Origin: Clostridiaceae bacterium
Lineage (GTDB): Bacteria > Bacillota > Clostridia > UBA1212 > DUPL01
Assembly (NCBI GenBank): GCA_012838385.1
Contig: DUPL01000115.1
Span: 1-39,029 of the forward strand
Length of the DNA stretch: 39,029 nt
Direction of reading: 5' to 3'
The translations under genes were made by a program, and so were the position numbers. The notes beneath the pieces were generated by a model that saw nothing but the letters and a program-made list of their open reading frames with translations, was not told the DNA's origin and made no database searches. Of the stretch, positions 38,961 through 39,029 are shown piece by piece (within the stretch, counting starts at the first letter, position 1; each line of letters opens with the position of its first letter).

Positions 38961-39029
38961 TTACATCGTTTCTTTATCTAGAATCAAAAACCTCTTACGG
39001 CAGTTTGAACATATTGAAAATATGCTTAT
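38961..39029 (-). CDS. C-terminal end of a gene cut by the right edge
   Basis: On the minus strand the final 22 codons of an open frame enter from the right edge and stop at TAA (38961-38963). They read IFSICSNCRKRFLILDKETM, with a CxxC pair like a zinc knuckle. A terminator-like hairpin follows 8 bp after the stop, which supports a real gene end. Too short to identify. Confidence 0.35.
   Translation of the reverse strand: MSIFSICSNCRKRFLILDKETM

Overview
The window looks like chromosomal DNA of an anaerobic, AT-rich, Gram-positive clostridium. The evidence is a complete [FeFe]-hydrogenase maturation set (hydE, hydF, hydG and a TM1266-type regulator), a clostridial-style F-type ATPase operon, strong AGGAGG-type ribosome binding sites, frequent TTG/GTG starts, Gram-positive lipoproteins and a secreted serpin. 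A relative of Acetivibrio/Ruminiclostridium is my guess; I saw no 16S or other decisive marker. There is no phage, insertion sequence, CRISPR array or canonical tRNA/rRNA.

Layout. 1-2.2 kb: the truncated 3' part of a two-zinc-ribbon protein (minus strand, running off the left edge) and a compact stretch that folds like a structured RNA (1703-1945). 2.2-6.3 kb: Nudix hydrolase, hemerythrin-like protein, an exporter-type ABC protein with a clear promoter, and an AraC-type regulator. 6.4-9.6 kb: a large surface lipoprotein with a TIM-barrel-like N-terminus, three discoidin/CBM32-like domains and a C-terminal membrane segment. 9.6-12 kb (minus): ECF sigma factor, membrane anti-sigma candidate and secreted serpin in one operon. 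12-16 kb (minus): GyrI-like protein and a four-PAS/GGDEF/EAL/PilZ c-di-GMP phosphodiesterase. 16.1-19.3 kb (plus): VanZ-like protein, two FtsX-type permeases and their ATPase. 19.3-26.4 kb (minus): the ATP synthase operon atpZ-I-B-E-F-H-A-G-D-C. 26.7-32.8 kb (plus): two genes carrying three copies of one membrane M48-type metallopeptidase unit, the first copy catalytically degenerate. 32.8-37 kb (plus): a promoter buried in the end of the previous gene, a ~180-nt structured leader ending in an intrinsic terminator, then the hydrogenase maturation operon. 37-39 kb (minus): a nitroreductase with a damaged start, a LamG-type lipoprotein, a small kinase-fold protein and the last codons of another gene.

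How they work together. HydE, HydG and HydF build the 2Fe subcluster of the [FeFe] hydrogenase H-cluster, and their leader could make expression conditional. The ATPase has most of the ligands expected for Na+ in its c subunit, but an unusual first helix. The most promising undescribed items are the hyd leader RNA, the 1703-1945 RNA, the M48 triplication with a pseudo-enzyme half, the sigma/anti-sigma/serpin operon and the odd c subunit.
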